From CAYQTL01 sp964420405 (GTDB taxonomy: Bacteria; Acidobacteriota; Thermoanaerobaculia; Thermoanaerobaculales; Sulfomarinibacteraceae), in the NCBI GenBank assembly GCA_964420405.1, contig CAYQTL010000001.1:1-64000 (forward strand): DNA of 64,000 nucleotides. Direction: 5' to 3'. A model generated the notes under the pieces. The model worked only from the letters and a program-made list of their open reading frames with translations, was not told the origin of the DNA and searched no databases. Positions 54,270 to 61,876 of the stretch are shown in pieces. Position 1 is the first letter of the stretch, and every line of letters begins with the position of its first letter. Made by a program: the position numbers and the translations under genes.

Positions 54270-55148
54270 TCACCCGGCGGTGACGAGGACGATCCCCGCC
54301 ACCGCCAGCGCCGCCGCCATCCAGCGGCGCAGGGTGAACGGCTCCTTCAGGAACACAGCCGCCAGGACGAGCACGAAGACGGTGCTGGTCTGGTTGAGGA
54401 CGGCGGCGACCCCTGCAGCGGCGTGCTTCATCCCAGCCAGCCACAGCAGCAGCGCCACGAACGACCCGAGCACCGCGGCGGGGAGCGCGAACCGCCAGTC
54501 GCGCCGCGGCCGGAAGACCGCCAGCGCCGGGCGCCGCCGCGCCGACACCAGCGTCGCGCCGAGCAGCACCGCGAGGCTCACGAGCTGCCGGAAGGTGACC
54601 ACCCACACCACCGGCGCCCGGGCGAGGACCGGCTTGGCCGCCACCAGGCCGACGGCGAGGGTCGCCATCGCCAGCACACCCCACGCAATCCCGGCCAGCA
54701 GGTCGCGCCGGGTCGAGCCGGGCGGCGGCACCGCCCGGGTGGTCACGAGCACACCCCCCACCACCAGCGCCATGCCGACCAGCTGCCACGTCCCCAACCG
54801 CTCGCCGAGCACCGCCAGCGCCGCGAGCGCCACGAACGGGGCGTACAGGCAGTCGACGACGGCACTGATCCCCGCGCCCATGAGGTTCAGGCTGTGGTGG
54901 AACAGGGTGTCCGACACGACGATGCCGACCACCGCGCTGAACGCGAGCAGGAGGTAGTCGGCGGCCGGCCGCGCCGGCAGCAGCGGCTCGCCGGCGAGGG
55001 CAGTCACGACGAGCAGCAGCAGCGACGAGATGCCGACCCGGAACAGGTTGAGCTCGAACGGCGACAGACTGTCGCCCGAGCGGCGCAGCAGCACCACCGC
55101 ACACGCCCAGACGAGGGCGGTCGCGAGGGACAGGGACTCTCCGAGCAT
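54270..55148 (-). CDS. EamA-family (DMT) transporter
   Basis: 292 residues with ten transmembrane helices in two EamA repeats (LSLATALVWACAVVLLRR ... LLAGIAWGVLAMATLAVGLV) and GERLGTWQLVGMALVVGGVL at the repeat junction. The family exports or exchanges small metabolites; the substrate is not predictable. The start ATG at 55148 has a leader of about 30 bases with TAGAAT (55179-55184) on the minus strand. It lies between the OmpA-family and dehydrogenase genes. Confidence 0.88.
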   Translation of the reverse strand: MLGESLSLATALVWACAVVLLRRSGDSLSPFELNLFRVGISSLLLLVVTALAGEPLLPARPAADYLLLAFSAVVGIVVSDTLFHHSLNLMGAGISAVVDCLYAPFVALAALAVLGERLGTWQLVGMALVVGGVLVTTRAVPPPGSTRRDLLAGIAWGVLAMATLAVGLVAAKPVLARAPVVWVVTFRQLVSLAVLLGATLVSARRRPALAVFRPRRDWRFALPAAVLGSFVALLLWLAGMKHAAAGVAAVLNQTSTVFVLVLAAVFLKEPFTLRRWMAAALAVAGIVLVTAG

Positions 55149-55204
55149 GCGGGGCCGCCGGCCTGCGCCGGCCGGTGGATTCTACGCCGGCGGCACGGCC
55201 GCGG

Positions 55205-56128
55205 TCAGTACCCGCGCGCCGGGTCGACCACGTGCCGGAACGGACCGCCCGCCGCGGCCCGGCGGTAGGTCTCGGCGAGCTGGGCCGCGACCGAGTCGGG
55301 GTCGGTGAGGCTCGCGACGTGCGGCGTGACCGTCACCGCCGGATGTCGCCAGAACAGATGCTCCGGCGGCAGCGGCTCGTCCGCGAACACGTCCAGCCAG
55401 GCCGCCGCCGGACGACCGCGTTCGAGCGCCCGGAGCAGGTCCGCCTCGACCACGTGACGGCCCCGGGCGGCGTTGACGAGCAGCGAGCCGGGCCGGAAGC
55501 GGGCGAGCAGACGGCGGTCGAGGATCCCCTCGGTGGCGGGCGTCAGCGGCAGCAGGCAGACGACCGCCGCCGCCGCGGGAAGGGCCGCCTCGAGCGCGTC
55601 CCGGCCCACCAGGGAGCGCACGCCCGGAATCGTCGCGGGGGTCCGGCTCCAGCCGGAGACGTCGAAGCCGATCCCCGCCAGCGCCCGCGCCACCGAGCCG
55701 CCGAGCTCGCCGAGGCCGAGCACGAGCGCCGTCCGCTCGCGGTCGTACGGCGCCGGCACCCATTCGGCGCGCTCCTGGTTCCTCCGGTAGGCCGCGAACC
55801 CACGCCGCCAGGCGCACACCGCCCCGACCGCGTACTCGACCATGTCGGTCACCAGGTTCGGGTCGACGACCCGCACCACGGGGACGCCGGCCGGCAGATC
55901 CGGGTCGCGCAGGAGATGGTCGACCCCCGCCCCGTAGGAGGAGATCACCCGCAGTGCCGGCAGACGGTCGAAGCAGCCGGGGGGGTGGTTCCAGGTCACC
56001 GCCACGAGGACGTCGCCGGGCTCGCCGACGTCGGGCCAGACCCTCACCTCGAGACCGGGTGCGGCGCGCTCGAGGGCCGCCCGCACGGGCTCGGTGTCAC
56101 GGCCCGGCATCACCAGCAGCATGCTCAC
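55205..56128 (-). CDS. D-2-hydroxyacid dehydrogenase, GhrA-like
   Basis: 307 residues of the NAD(P)-dependent 2-hydroxyacid dehydrogenase family, of the glyoxylate/hydroxypyruvate reductase A type. The Rossmann motif is LVLGLGELGGSVARAL, the catalytic Arg is in VNAARGRHVVEADLL, and the acid and His are in DEPLPPEHLFW ... TPHVASLTDP. The GTG at 56128 has GGGGAG eight bases upstream; an ATG two codons later is an alternative. It is downstream of an SGNH hydrolase gene by 61 bases and may be in the same transcript. Confidence 0.88.
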   Translation of the reverse strand: MSMLLVMPGRDTEPVRAALERAAPGLEVRVWPDVGEPGDVLVAVTWNHPPGCFDRLPALRVISSYGAGVDHLLRDPDLPAGVPVVRVVDPNLVTDMVEYAVGAVCAWRRGFAAYRRNQERAEWVPAPYDRERTALVLGLGELGGSVARALAGIGFDVSGWSRTPATIPGVRSLVGRDALEAALPAAAAVVCLLPLTPATEGILDRRLLARFRPGSLLVNAARGRHVVEADLLRALERGRPAAAWLDVFADEPLPPEHLFWRHPAVTVTPHVASLTDPDSVAAQLAETYRRAAAGGPFRHVVDPARGY

Positions 56129-56189
56129 GGCGCCGGCTCCCCGCGCCGGTGGTCGCCGGCCGCCGGGGCGGCCGCGATCGTCCTCGCTC

Positions 56190-57491
56190 TCATCGTCGCC
56201 TCCCTCCGGCCTCCGCGGCCGGGTCACCGGAGTGTACCGGCGCGGCGAGCGACCCGGCGACCCCGCTGCCGAGCAGGAAGTCGTGGAACAGGTCGGCCTT
56301 CAGATCCGACCCCTCCTGCGACACGTGGCGGCCGTCAGGCATGTGCTCGGGGCCGGTCGCCATCACGGCGGCGAAGTCGAACAGCTGAACGCCGTCGCGC
56401 GCCGCGACCTCGGCCAGCACGGCGTTGTGCTCGGCGACGGCCCGCCGGGGAATGCGGTCGAGGTCGGGCGACACCGCCACGGTGGCGAGCAGCACCTCGG
56501 CGCCGAGACTGCGGGCCACGGCGATCATCGAGCGCGTGTTGCGCTCGAAGAACCGGGTGGGGGAGCCGTCCAGACCATGCCCGGTCATGCGCTCGTCCGG
56601 GTGGCGGACGTAGTCCCCGACCGCCGGTATCGGCAGCAGGCGCAGGCCGCCGACCGCCAGCGCCGCCACCATGGACCGCCCCTGCAGCCAGGCGACGACG
56701 CCGGCGGCCATCGGACGACCGGCGGGCAGCGCCGCCGGCCGTGCCCAGCTCCGCCGGTAGTTGGCGTAATCGGGCTCGACTCCGCCGGCGGCGCGGGCCC
56801 ACCCGTCGTTGAGCCCGTGGTGGATCACCACCAGGTCTGGCGCGACCTCGGACACCAGCAGCGCGAGCCGGATGAGGTTCTCGGCCGAGGTGGCGCCGGG
56901 CAGGCCGGCGTTGACCACTTCGAAACGCCGGTCGCCGAGCGGCACGGCGAGGCTCCCGTTGAGCCGCCGCTGGAGGCGGGCGGTGAAGATCCGGGAATCG
57001 TCTGCCACGCCGACGGTGTAGGTGGTCGAGCCGCCGAGGAACACGATCCGGATCGCCGACGGGTCGGGGGCGAGATCCCGCCCGTCGCGCAGGCCGAGGG
57101 GATGGTGGGCCGGCGTGCCGGCCGAGCCCGGCCGGGGGTCGAGGGTGTACAGGGTGTAGTGGTGCGGGCGGTAGGCGCCGCCCTCCACGCCGGTGCCGGC
57201 TGCAGCCGGCGACAGCACCCACCGCACGCCGTCCGGCGCGACCGGGAACCACCACCGGAGCCCGACCTCGACGAGCGCCGCCACCACCGCCAGGGGCGCC
57301 AGAACGAACGCCGTCCGGCGGGCGCCCCACCGCGCCACCGCGACCCCGATCCCGCCGCCGGCGGCCACGACCATCGCGGCCGCGACGAGCTCGCCGGGAG
57401 ACGGGGACGCGACCTCCAGCCCCCCGTCGAGGGCGAGCCCGAGGCCGACGGCGAGCACGGCCCCGGCGGCCAGCGCGCCCCGGCGCGTCAC
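56190..57491 (-). CDS. Membrane SGNH/GDSL hydrolase
   Basis: 433 residues with two or three N-terminal transmembrane helices (about 8-95) and a periplasmic SGNH domain: LGGSTTYTVG (Ser), VNAGLPGATSAENL, HHGLNDGWA (Asn) and a C-terminal GRHVSQEGSDL (His). The fold, like AlgX/PMT relatives, fits modification of an exopolysaccharide or lipid-linked glycan. The GTG at 57491 overlaps the glycosyltransferase stop (GTGA), so both are coupled. Confidence 0.82.
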   Translation of the reverse strand: MTRRGALAAGAVLAVGLGLALDGGLEVASPSPGELVAAAMVVAAGGGIGVAVARWGARRTAFVLAPLAVVAALVEVGLRWWFPVAPDGVRWVLSPAAAGTGVEGGAYRPHHYTLYTLDPRPGSAGTPAHHPLGLRDGRDLAPDPSAIRIVFLGGSTTYTVGVADDSRIFTARLQRRLNGSLAVPLGDRRFEVVNAGLPGATSAENLIRLALLVSEVAPDLVVIHHGLNDGWARAAGGVEPDYANYRRSWARPAALPAGRPMAAGVVAWLQGRSMVAALAVGGLRLLPIPAVGDYVRHPDERMTGHGLDGSPTRFFERNTRSMIAVARSLGAEVLLATVAVSPDLDRIPRRAVAEHNAVLAEVAARDGVQLFDFAAVMATGPEHMPDGRHVSQEGSDLKADLFHDFLLGSGVAGSLAAPVHSGDPAAEAGGRRR

Positions 57492-58516
57492 CGCCTCCCG
57501 CGCTCCCGGGTCGCCGAGGAGATCAGCCCGGCGGCGGTCGCCACCACCCGATCCCGCCCGTACCGCGCCGCCACCCGGCGGCGGCCCGCGGCGCCCATCC
57601 GCCGCGCCAGCTCCGGGTCACGCAGCAGCCGGTCGAGCGCCCGCTCCCAGTCGTCGGCCGTCCGGGCCAGGAAACCCGACTCCCCCTCGGCCACCGCCTC
57701 GAGGTTGGCGCCGACCGCCGACGCCACCACCGGCAGCCCGGCGGCCATGTACTGCAGGATCTTGAACGCGCACTTGCCGCGGCTCCAGTCGTCGTCGGCC
57801 AGCGGCATGATCCCGATGTCCGCCGACGCCAGGGCCGCACCCTCGCCGTCGGCCGTCCACCGCACCGGCTCGACGGGTGGCGTCGTCCAGTCCGGCGCGC
57901 CCGACGACACCACCCGCAGCTGCAGACGCGGGTGCCGTCGGGCGAGGCGCTCCAGGGCCGGCCGCACGATCTCGAGGTACATCAGGTTCTCGGGCAGACC
58001 GATCCAGACCATGGTCGCGCCGGTGCCGAACGCCGCCCCGGCGTCCGTCAGCTCGACCGAGGTCGGGACGACCTCGACCCGGCGGGCGCTGCGGCGGGCG
58101 CGCTCGGCGAGGAACGCGTTGCCGGCCAGCACCAGGTCGCACGCCGCACAGGTGCGGTCGAACTTCAGGCGACGCCACCAGCCGGCCTGCGGCACGCGGT
58201 TCGGGGACCGGGGCCTGCGCAGCCAGATGGCGTCGTCGATGTCGAGAACCACCGGCGTCGGCCAGCTCCGCACCAGGCTCCACTCCCCCGCCGACAGCTT
58301 GATCTTGCCGAGCACCAGGCAGTCCGCCCGGGCGACGCTGCCGCGGCGGGCCAGCAGCCGCGTCAGGTAGCGGCCGCGGGGCAGGCGGTCGGTCTCGACC
58401 CGCCAGCCCGCGTCGCGCAGCGCCGTCGCGACCGGGGCGAGCCGGTGGCGGTACGACGGTGCGGTCGGGTCGTACGTCCAGAGCAGGACCGAGCCGGGCA
58501 CGACGGCCACGCTCAC
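57488..58516 (-). CDS. GT4-type glycosyltransferase
   Basis: 342 residues with a two-Rossmann GT-B fold: an N-terminal SYRHRLAPVATALRDAGWRV, a hinge region (VLDIDDAIWLRR) and the C-terminal donor site with KCAFKILQYMAAGLPVVAS and EGESGFLA. The protein adds a sugar from an activated donor, most likely in surface-glycan synthesis as its neighbours suggest. The GTG at 58516 is the first codon; no good Shine-Dalgarno is present. Coupled with the SGNH hydrolase. Confidence 0.85.
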   Translation of the reverse strand: MSVAVVPGSVLLWTYDPTAPSYRHRLAPVATALRDAGWRVETDRLPRGRYLTRLLARRGSVARADCLVLGKIKLSAGEWSLVRSWPTPVVLDIDDAIWLRRPRSPNRVPQAGWWRRLKFDRTCAACDLVLAGNAFLAERARRSARRVEVVPTSVELTDAGAAFGTGATMVWIGLPENLMYLEIVRPALERLARRHPRLQLRVVSSGAPDWTTPPVEPVRWTADGEGAALASADIGIMPLADDDWSRGKCAFKILQYMAAGLPVVASAVGANLEAVAEGESGFLARTADDWERALDRLLRDPELARRMGAAGRRRVAARYGRDRVVATAAGLISSATRERGRR

Positions 58517-58604
58517 GGTCGCTCCGACCGGCGGTTCGGGCTTCTCGAGGACACGGCGTCTCCAGTTGGAGGCGAGTGTACCGTCAGCCGCCGGAATCGC
58601 CGAG

Positions 58605-59198
58605 TCAGGCCGCCGCGCGGGAGCGGACCGCCGACGGGGCCTCCCGGTAGAACGCCGAGAAACGGCGCGAGAAGTGGCCCGGGCTCGAGAAACCGAGACG
58701 GTAGGCGACCTCGCTCACCGTCAGGGCCTCGCGCTCCAGCAGCCGACGGGCTTCGCGCATCTTCATCGCCAGGATCAGCTGGCGGGGCGTGCACTCCAGG
58801 GTCGTCGCCAGGCCCCGCTCCAGGGTTCGCAGGGAGACGCACAGCTCGTCGGCGAGGTCGGCCGGCGCGATCGGGTCCTCGAGCCGGCGGTGGACGGCGA
58901 CGATCGCCTGGTCCGCGAGCCCGAAGGCGGTCCCGTCCTCCCCCTCGACCAGCCGCCGCACGTGGGTCGTCCGGCCGGCGAGCACGTCGGCCGCGGGATG
59001 GCGACCGGAACGGACCTCCTCGACCACCCGCGCCAGGCCGTCCTCGGCGTCCTCCCGGTCGGCCAACGCCGTCTCAAGCTCGTCGAGCCGTGCCATCAAC
59101 GCCTGGAGCTGTCGTCGCTGCCTCCGCACGGCCCGCACCGCCGCCGCCGACGTCGCCACCGCCGCCACCACCACCAGCGTCACGACCATCCACGTCAC
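58605..59198 (-). CDS. AraC-family regulator with N-terminal membrane anchor
   Basis: 197 residues. One transmembrane helix (about 4-23, WMVVTLVVVAAVATSAAAV) and a coiled coil (about 24-75) come before a C-terminal AraC-type DNA-binding domain with both HTH units (LADELCVSLRTLERGL, then VSEVAYRLGFSSPGHFSRRF). It lacks a visible sensor domain. The membrane anchor is unusual for AraC proteins but seen in some acidobacterial and Bacteroidetes relatives. The GTG at 59198 with GAGG close by is chosen; an ATG at 59189 is possible. Confidence 0.85.
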   Translation of the reverse strand: MTWMVVTLVVVAAVATSAAAVRAVRRQRRQLQALMARLDELETALADREDAEDGLARVVEEVRSGRHPAADVLAGRTTHVRRLVEGEDGTAFGLADQAIVAVHRRLEDPIAPADLADELCVSLRTLERGLATTLECTPRQLILAMKMREARRLLEREALTVSEVAYRLGFSSPGHFSRRFSAFYREAPSAVRSRAAA

Positions 59199-59229
59199 GG
59201 CCTCGCGCTCACCTCCATGTGGTTCGAGG

Positions 59230-59868
59230 CTACCACGGCTCGGCCGGCCGTCCGCCGCGCCCAACGACCGCCGCACCGGAAAACCGCCGGTTCCACAGGA
59301 ACACGTTGAGCACCGGCCACAGCTCGTAGGCCTCGGCCGCGGTCGGGCCGCGACCGAGCATCGTCTCGACCCGCGTCGCCACCGCCGCACCGTCGAGGAT
59401 GTGGGACTGGAGGAACGACGGCGACCGGACCAGGTCCAGCACCCAGCAGCGCACCGTCGGCCGTCCGAGCCAGTCGCGCCACGGCACCGCGAACGCCCAC
59501 ATCCCGTTGAACCGCCGCTGGCAACCGGTCCCCCACGCCTTGAACGCCTCGAGGACCACCTCGGCGTCGCCGCGGGTGGCGAAGGGGGCGCCGCGTCCCT
59601 CCAGCTCGCGCCTGAGCTCCGGGAAGCTGTAGATCTCTCCGTTGTGGACGCACCACCACCGTCCGGTGACGTCGGCCACCGGCTGATGGGAGGCCGGGCC
59701 GGGGTCGATGACGGCGAGGCGCGCGTGGGTCAGCCCGGCGCGGTCGAAGGAGCGCGCGCCGACGTGGTCGGGACCGCGATGGCGCAGCGACCCGAGGGCG
59801 TCGCGACACCGCCGGCGCTGGTCGTCGGTGAGCGGCGCCGCGCCGAGGAGACCCACGAATCCGCACAT
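59230..59868 (-). CDS. Asparagine synthase-like protein lacking the synthetase core
   Basis: 212 residues. Residues 1-130 form the class II glutamine amidotransferase domain with the N-terminal nucleophile Cys2 (MCGFVGLLG), RHRGPDHVG, ARLAVIDPGPASHQP and VHNGEIYSFPELRREL. Then, instead of the ATP-binding synthetase domain of AsnB (about 350-400 residues), the sequence jumps after FNGMWAFA directly to the C-terminal end type (PWRDWLGRPTV, ILDGAAVATR, ELWPVLNVFLWNRRF). So glutamine hydrolysis may persist without Asn synthesis. The reading frame is intact. The start has TACGCT 10 bases upstream. Confidence 0.82.
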   Translation of the reverse strand: MCGFVGLLGAAPLTDDQRRRCRDALGSLRHRGPDHVGARSFDRAGLTHARLAVIDPGPASHQPVADVTGRWWCVHNGEIYSFPELRRELEGRGAPFATRGDAEVVLEAFKAWGTGCQRRFNGMWAFAVPWRDWLGRPTVRCWVLDLVRSPSFLQSHILDGAAVATRVETMLGRGPTAAEAYELWPVLNVFLWNRRFSGAAVVGRGGRPAEPW

Positions 59869-59878
59869 CGGGGATCGC

Positions 59879-59884
59879 AGCGTA
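59879..59884 (-). promoter_or_regulatory. -10-like TACGCT before the amidotransferase gene
   Basis: TACGCT ends ten bases before the ATG at 59868 with no Shine-Dalgarno between. Confidence 0.4.
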
Positions 59885-59962
59885 CACTCGCGGCGACGAA
59901 GCGACCGGCTCGCCCGGAACCGGACGCGGACGCGATCACCGGCGCGGGCGAGGGAACCTGCC

Positions 59963-59968
59963 TATGAT
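59963..59968 (+). promoter_or_regulatory. -10 element TATGAT six bases before a start codon
   Basis: TATGAT (five of six consensus bases) ends exactly six bases before the ATG at 59975. Transcription would begin at the ATG; no Shine-Dalgarno is present. Confidence 0.55.
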
Positions 59969-59974
59969 GGGCCG

Positions 59975-61876
59975 ATGACGGCTCCGCACGTGGTCTCCGC
60001 GCTGGCCGCGGCCGTGGGTCTCGGCCTCGCCGTGGACGGTCTCGGCGCGAGGCTCGGAGGCGGCGACGCCGGCGCCCGCTGGGTCCGCGGCTGGACGGTG
60101 CTGTGGTGGACCGTCGCCCTCGCCGCGACCGCCGGCGGGCCGCTGACCGGCGTCGTCGCCGGCACGGCGCTCGCCCTGGCGGGCCTCGTCGCCGGCGCGC
60201 TGCGCCCCGCCCCGGCGCCGCGCAGCCTGCTGCCGCCGCTCGCGGCGCTGCTCGCAGGCGCGCCACTGTGGCTCGCCCCGCCGTTCTTCTACGACAGCCT
60301 CGTCTACCATCTCGGGCTGCCCTGGACGTGGCTCGTCAACGGCAGCTTCGCCCCGATCCCCCACCACGTCTTCTCCCACTTCCCGCTGGCGGCGTCGGCC
60401 GTGTACCTCCTGCCGGTGGGGTGGAGCGTGCCGGAGGCGGCAGCCGGCCTGCACTGGCTGAGTCTGGTCGTGGCGCTGGGGGCGAGCCACCGCCTCGCGC
60501 GACGCCTCGGCGCCGATCGGCTGGCGTGGATTGCGCCGGCGGCCCTGGCCGGCGTCTGGCACATCGTCTGGATCGCCACCCACGCCGCCGCTGATGGGCT
60601 GGTGCTGGCGGCACTGGTGGTGGCGCTGGACGCTCTGGCCGACGACCCCGAGCCGCGCTGGCTCGACCTCGCCCTCGCCTGCGGCCTCGCCGCCGCCACC
60701 AAGTACCCGGCGGTGGTGCCGACCGCGGCGGTGCTGGCCGGGGGCGCGCTCGCCCTGCGGCGCGGGTGGGGCCGCTGGCTCGCGACCGCCGCCGGCGCGG
60801 TCGCGCTCGCGTCGTTCGTGCCGGTCCGCAATCTGGCGCTGACGGGAAATCCGGTCTATCCGCTGCTGTGGCCGGTGCTCGGCGGCGCCGGCTGGACCGC
60901 CCGCGACGACGCCCGCTGGACGGCCCTGGTCCACGAGGGCGTCGGCGGCGCGGCGTCGCTGGTGACCGGGCTGTGGCGGCTGCTCGCACCCGGGCACGGG
61001 CTCGGCTGGGCTGCGGTCGCGACCGTGCCGCTGGCGGCGGTGGCTCTGACCCGGACGGGCCGTCGGGCGCCGGCGCGGAGGGTCGCGGCCGCCGCCCTCC
61101 TGATGCTCGTCGCGTGGCTGGTGACCTCGCAGACGGTGCGCTACGCGTTGCCGTTCGCGGCCGCGCTGGCGGTGCTCGCGGCCGCCGGAGCCGCGGCGCT
61201 GGGGCGGACCGGACGGGCTGTCGCCGTCGCGACCGTCGGAATCGCGGTCGCGCACGGTGCCTGGCAGCTCGCCTCGATGGAGCTCGGCACGCTCCACAAG
61301 CACCGGCTGTGGGCCGGCGACCGCGAGGCGTGGCGGGCCGCGGTGACCGTCAACGACCCGCTGCCGGCGTACCGCGCCGCCGCCGCGCTCGGTCCGGAGG
61401 CGCGGCTGCTCGTGGTGGCCGAGGGGCGCTCGTGGGGCTGCCCGCTGCCGCACCACGTCAGCTCGCCGTACGACCTCCAGCTCGTCCAGGAGGTCGTCGA
61501 GGCCTCGCCCGACGACGACGCCGTGGCCGGCGCCCTCGCCGCCGCCGGCTGGACCCACCTGCTCGTCAACCGCGGCGAGCTGGCGCGCCTGGGCGGACCC
61601 GACTTCCAGGTGCTGCGCTGGCAGACCGACGCCGATGCCGAGCGCTGGCGGCGATTCGTCGAGCGCTGGACGACCCCCGTGTGGCAGGATGGGACCTGCT
61701 CCCTGCTACGCTTCCACCATGCCGCGGCCCCGCCTGCTGATCCTGGTGGTCGCCTCCAACGCGAGCCGGACGCTGGCCGGGGTGCTGGACCGGATTCCGC
61801 GGACCTTCGACCGGACGGCGACCCGTGTGCTGGTGGTCGACGACGCCTCGGCGGACCCGACGTTCGAGGTCGGTGA
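59975..61876 (+). CDS. Multi-span membrane protein, glycosyltransferase-like
   Basis: 633 residues with about ten to twelve transmembrane helices, an acidic early loop (APPFFYDSLVYHLGLPWTWL) of the kind seen in GT-C enzymes (PMT/ArnT) and a soluble C-terminal part (about 450-575, PEARLLVVAEGRSWGCPL). Family membership is inferred from topology. The ATG at 59975 is preceded by TATGAT and lacks a Shine-Dalgarno. The C-terminus overlaps the next gene by 158 bases; the last 50 residues, coded in the overlap, are Gly/Pro/Arg-rich and may be a non-functional extension caused by loss of an earlier stop. Confidence 0.72.
   Translation: MTAPHVVSALAAAVGLGLAVDGLGARLGGGDAGARWVRGWTVLWWTVALAATAGGPLTGVVAGTALALAGLVAGALRPAPAPRSLLPPLAALLAGAPLWLAPPFFYDSLVYHLGLPWTWLVNGSFAPIPHHVFSHFPLAASAVYLLPVGWSVPEAAAGLHWLSLVVALGASHRLARRLGADRLAWIAPAALAGVWHIVWIATHAAADGLVLAALVVALDALADDPEPRWLDLALACGLAAATKYPAVVPTAAVLAGGALALRRGWGRWLATAAGAVALASFVPVRNLALTGNPVYPLLWPVLGGAGWTARDDARWTALVHEGVGGAASLVTGLWRLLAPGHGLGWAAVATVPLAAVALTRTGRRAPARRVAAAALLMLVAWLVTSQTVRYALPFAAALAVLAAAGAAALGRTGRAVAVATVGIAVAHGAWQLASMELGTLHKHRLWAGDREAWRAAVTVNDPLPAYRAAAALGPEARLLVVAEGRSWGCPLPHHVSSPYDLQLVQEVVEASPDDDAVAGALAAAGWTHLLVNRGELARLGGPDFQVLRWQTDADAERWRRFVERWTTPVWQDGTCSLLRFHHAAAPPADPGGRLQREPDAGRGAGPDSADLRPDGDPCAGGRRRLGGPDVRGR
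61707..61712 (+). promoter_or_regulatory. -10-like TACGCT before the GT2-methyltransferase gene
   Basis: TACGCT ends six bases before the ATG at 61719. It lies inside the end of the preceding gene. Confidence 0.4.
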
